A stretch of DNA of 64,000 bases from Theocolax elegans (lineage: Eukaryota; Arthropoda; Insecta; Hymenoptera; Cerocephalidae), in NCBI GenBank assembly GCA_026168455.1, contig CM047428.1, positions 41,400,769-41,464,768 of the forward strand, given 5' to 3'. Below the pieces are notes generated by a model that was given only the letters and a program-made list of their open reading frames with translations, did not search any database and was not told the origin of the DNA. Positions 63,738-64,000 of this stretch are shown here, piece after piece (position 1 is the stretch's first letter; every line of letters begins with the position of its first letter). The position numbers and the translations under genes are program-made.

Positions 63738-64000
63738 GTCAGGGACTCTCTGGCCCTCGGGTTCGGCCTGAGTCCCGTTCAGCCGCTCCCGGAGGCGTTT
63801 CCCTTATTGCAGTCAGGGCAATGGTGGCGGAAATACGCAAGCTTACCGCACCCATTACAGGAAATCGGTTTGCTCGGATCGAAGGGCGTCCTGCTTGGCC
63901 CTTCTTCCGCGCTCTTTCCGCCGCGGGGCTTCTCGTATTGGCCTCTCTGCTCTCCGGGCCGGTTTGACGGTATCTTTTTCTGAGCAAACCGCCGTCCACT
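63738..64000 (-). pseudogene. Gypsy-2 Gag C-terminal end with zinc knuckle
   Basis: In a frame different from protease, CNGCGKLAYFRHHC is encoded at 63,818-63,859: a CCHC knuckle in which the His position (ninth) is Tyr. Such knuckles bind the RNA for packaging. Cut by the window edge. Confidence 0.6.

Larger units (their letters stand above)
61076..64000 (-). mobile_element. Second Ty3/gypsy family, minus strand, truncated
   Basis: Order on the minus strand: Gag zinc knuckle, protease, RT, RNase H, integrase. It enters at the window edge (64,000) and stops inside the integrase at the (TA)n tract, so the integrase end and 3' LTR are missing here. It differs clearly from the 6,908-17,727 family (distinct RT motifs). 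Three nonsense codons and a ~60-bp internal duplication (63,108-63,218) show that it is dead. Confidence 0.85.

Noticed and set aside
1..64000. tRNA, rRNA or snRNA genes
   Set aside because: No cloverleaf A/B-box pairs or recognisable rRNA/snRNA segments were found by eye; a covariance search would be decisive.

Overview
The window reads as a repeat-dense, AT-rich stretch of an arthropod genome, most likely an insect. A hymenopteran is a guess from the repeat types, not a proven assignment. Almost all of it can be parsed as transposable elements, many nested inside one another. I see no rRNA, tRNA, CRISPR array, bacterial operon or complete host gene. Two small pieces look like host coding exons: a TIM29-like exon at 29,799-30,160 and a possible short start exon at 57,979-58,031.

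Layout, 1-23,900. A Ty3/gypsy Gag fragment on the minus strand with a candidate LTR (1-1,013) is followed by AT-rich spacer. A degraded Ty3/gypsy pol fragment (3,222-4,564) comes next. A CR1/Jockey-like LINE (about 4,566-20,983) is interrupted twice: by a 1,344-bp solo LTR (5,219-6,562, target duplication AAGT) and by a 10.8-kb Ty3/gypsy element (6,908-17,727, target duplication AAAG). Removing both inserts restores the LINE reading frame at each junction. The large gypsy element has paired ~1.03-kb LTRs, an internal 1.7-kb tandem duplication, a protease-containing first frame, pol, and an extra third frame. The last ~2.07 kb of the LINE, which carries an extra unrecognised frame of about 260 codons, is repeated immediately downstream (20,984-23,061). 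A second solo LTR (23,066-23,900) follows.

Layout, 23,900-36,240. This is mostly AT-rich, gene-poor sequence. It holds a 585-bp fold-back MITE (24,507-25,091), a 917-bp imperfect palindrome (28,772-29,688), the TIM29-like exon and a cluster of strong hairpins (30,980-31,241). The first of three copies of another LINE family begins near 31,740.

Layout, 36,240-53,600. The three LINE copies lie head to tail, separated by (TCTA)n-type tails. A nearly intact R1-clade element (36,360-41,110, minus; one nonsense codon in ORF2) sits inside a tetranucleotide microsatellite between copies 1 and 2. Copy 3 contains a 695-bp TTAA-flanked MITE. It is followed by a long-TIR DNA transposon (about 49,922-53,600) with a broken DDE-like transposase. 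That transposon in turn holds a small element with a hammerhead-ribozyme-like motif and 13-bp target duplications, and a solo LTR that itself contains a 138-bp TTAA-flanked MITE.

Layout, 53,600-64,000. There is a minisatellite, an R1 fragment, a ~2.1-kb TIR element enclosing a 514-bp near-perfect TTAA palindrome, and an internally deleted R1 copy in a (GT)n microsatellite. The window ends in a second Ty3/gypsy family on the minus strand, cut short at a (TA)n tract and carrying three nonsense codons and a changed integrase catalytic residue.

The most interesting signals are: the hammerhead-like retroelement; hairpins at the tips of the LTRs from several families; a compensatory base pair in a conserved R1 3'-UTR stem; microsatellite targeting by the R1 copies; the extra frames in the LINE and the gypsy element; and an LTR-encoded start codon placed against a splice donor. 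All family names come from motif recognition by eye; no database search was made.
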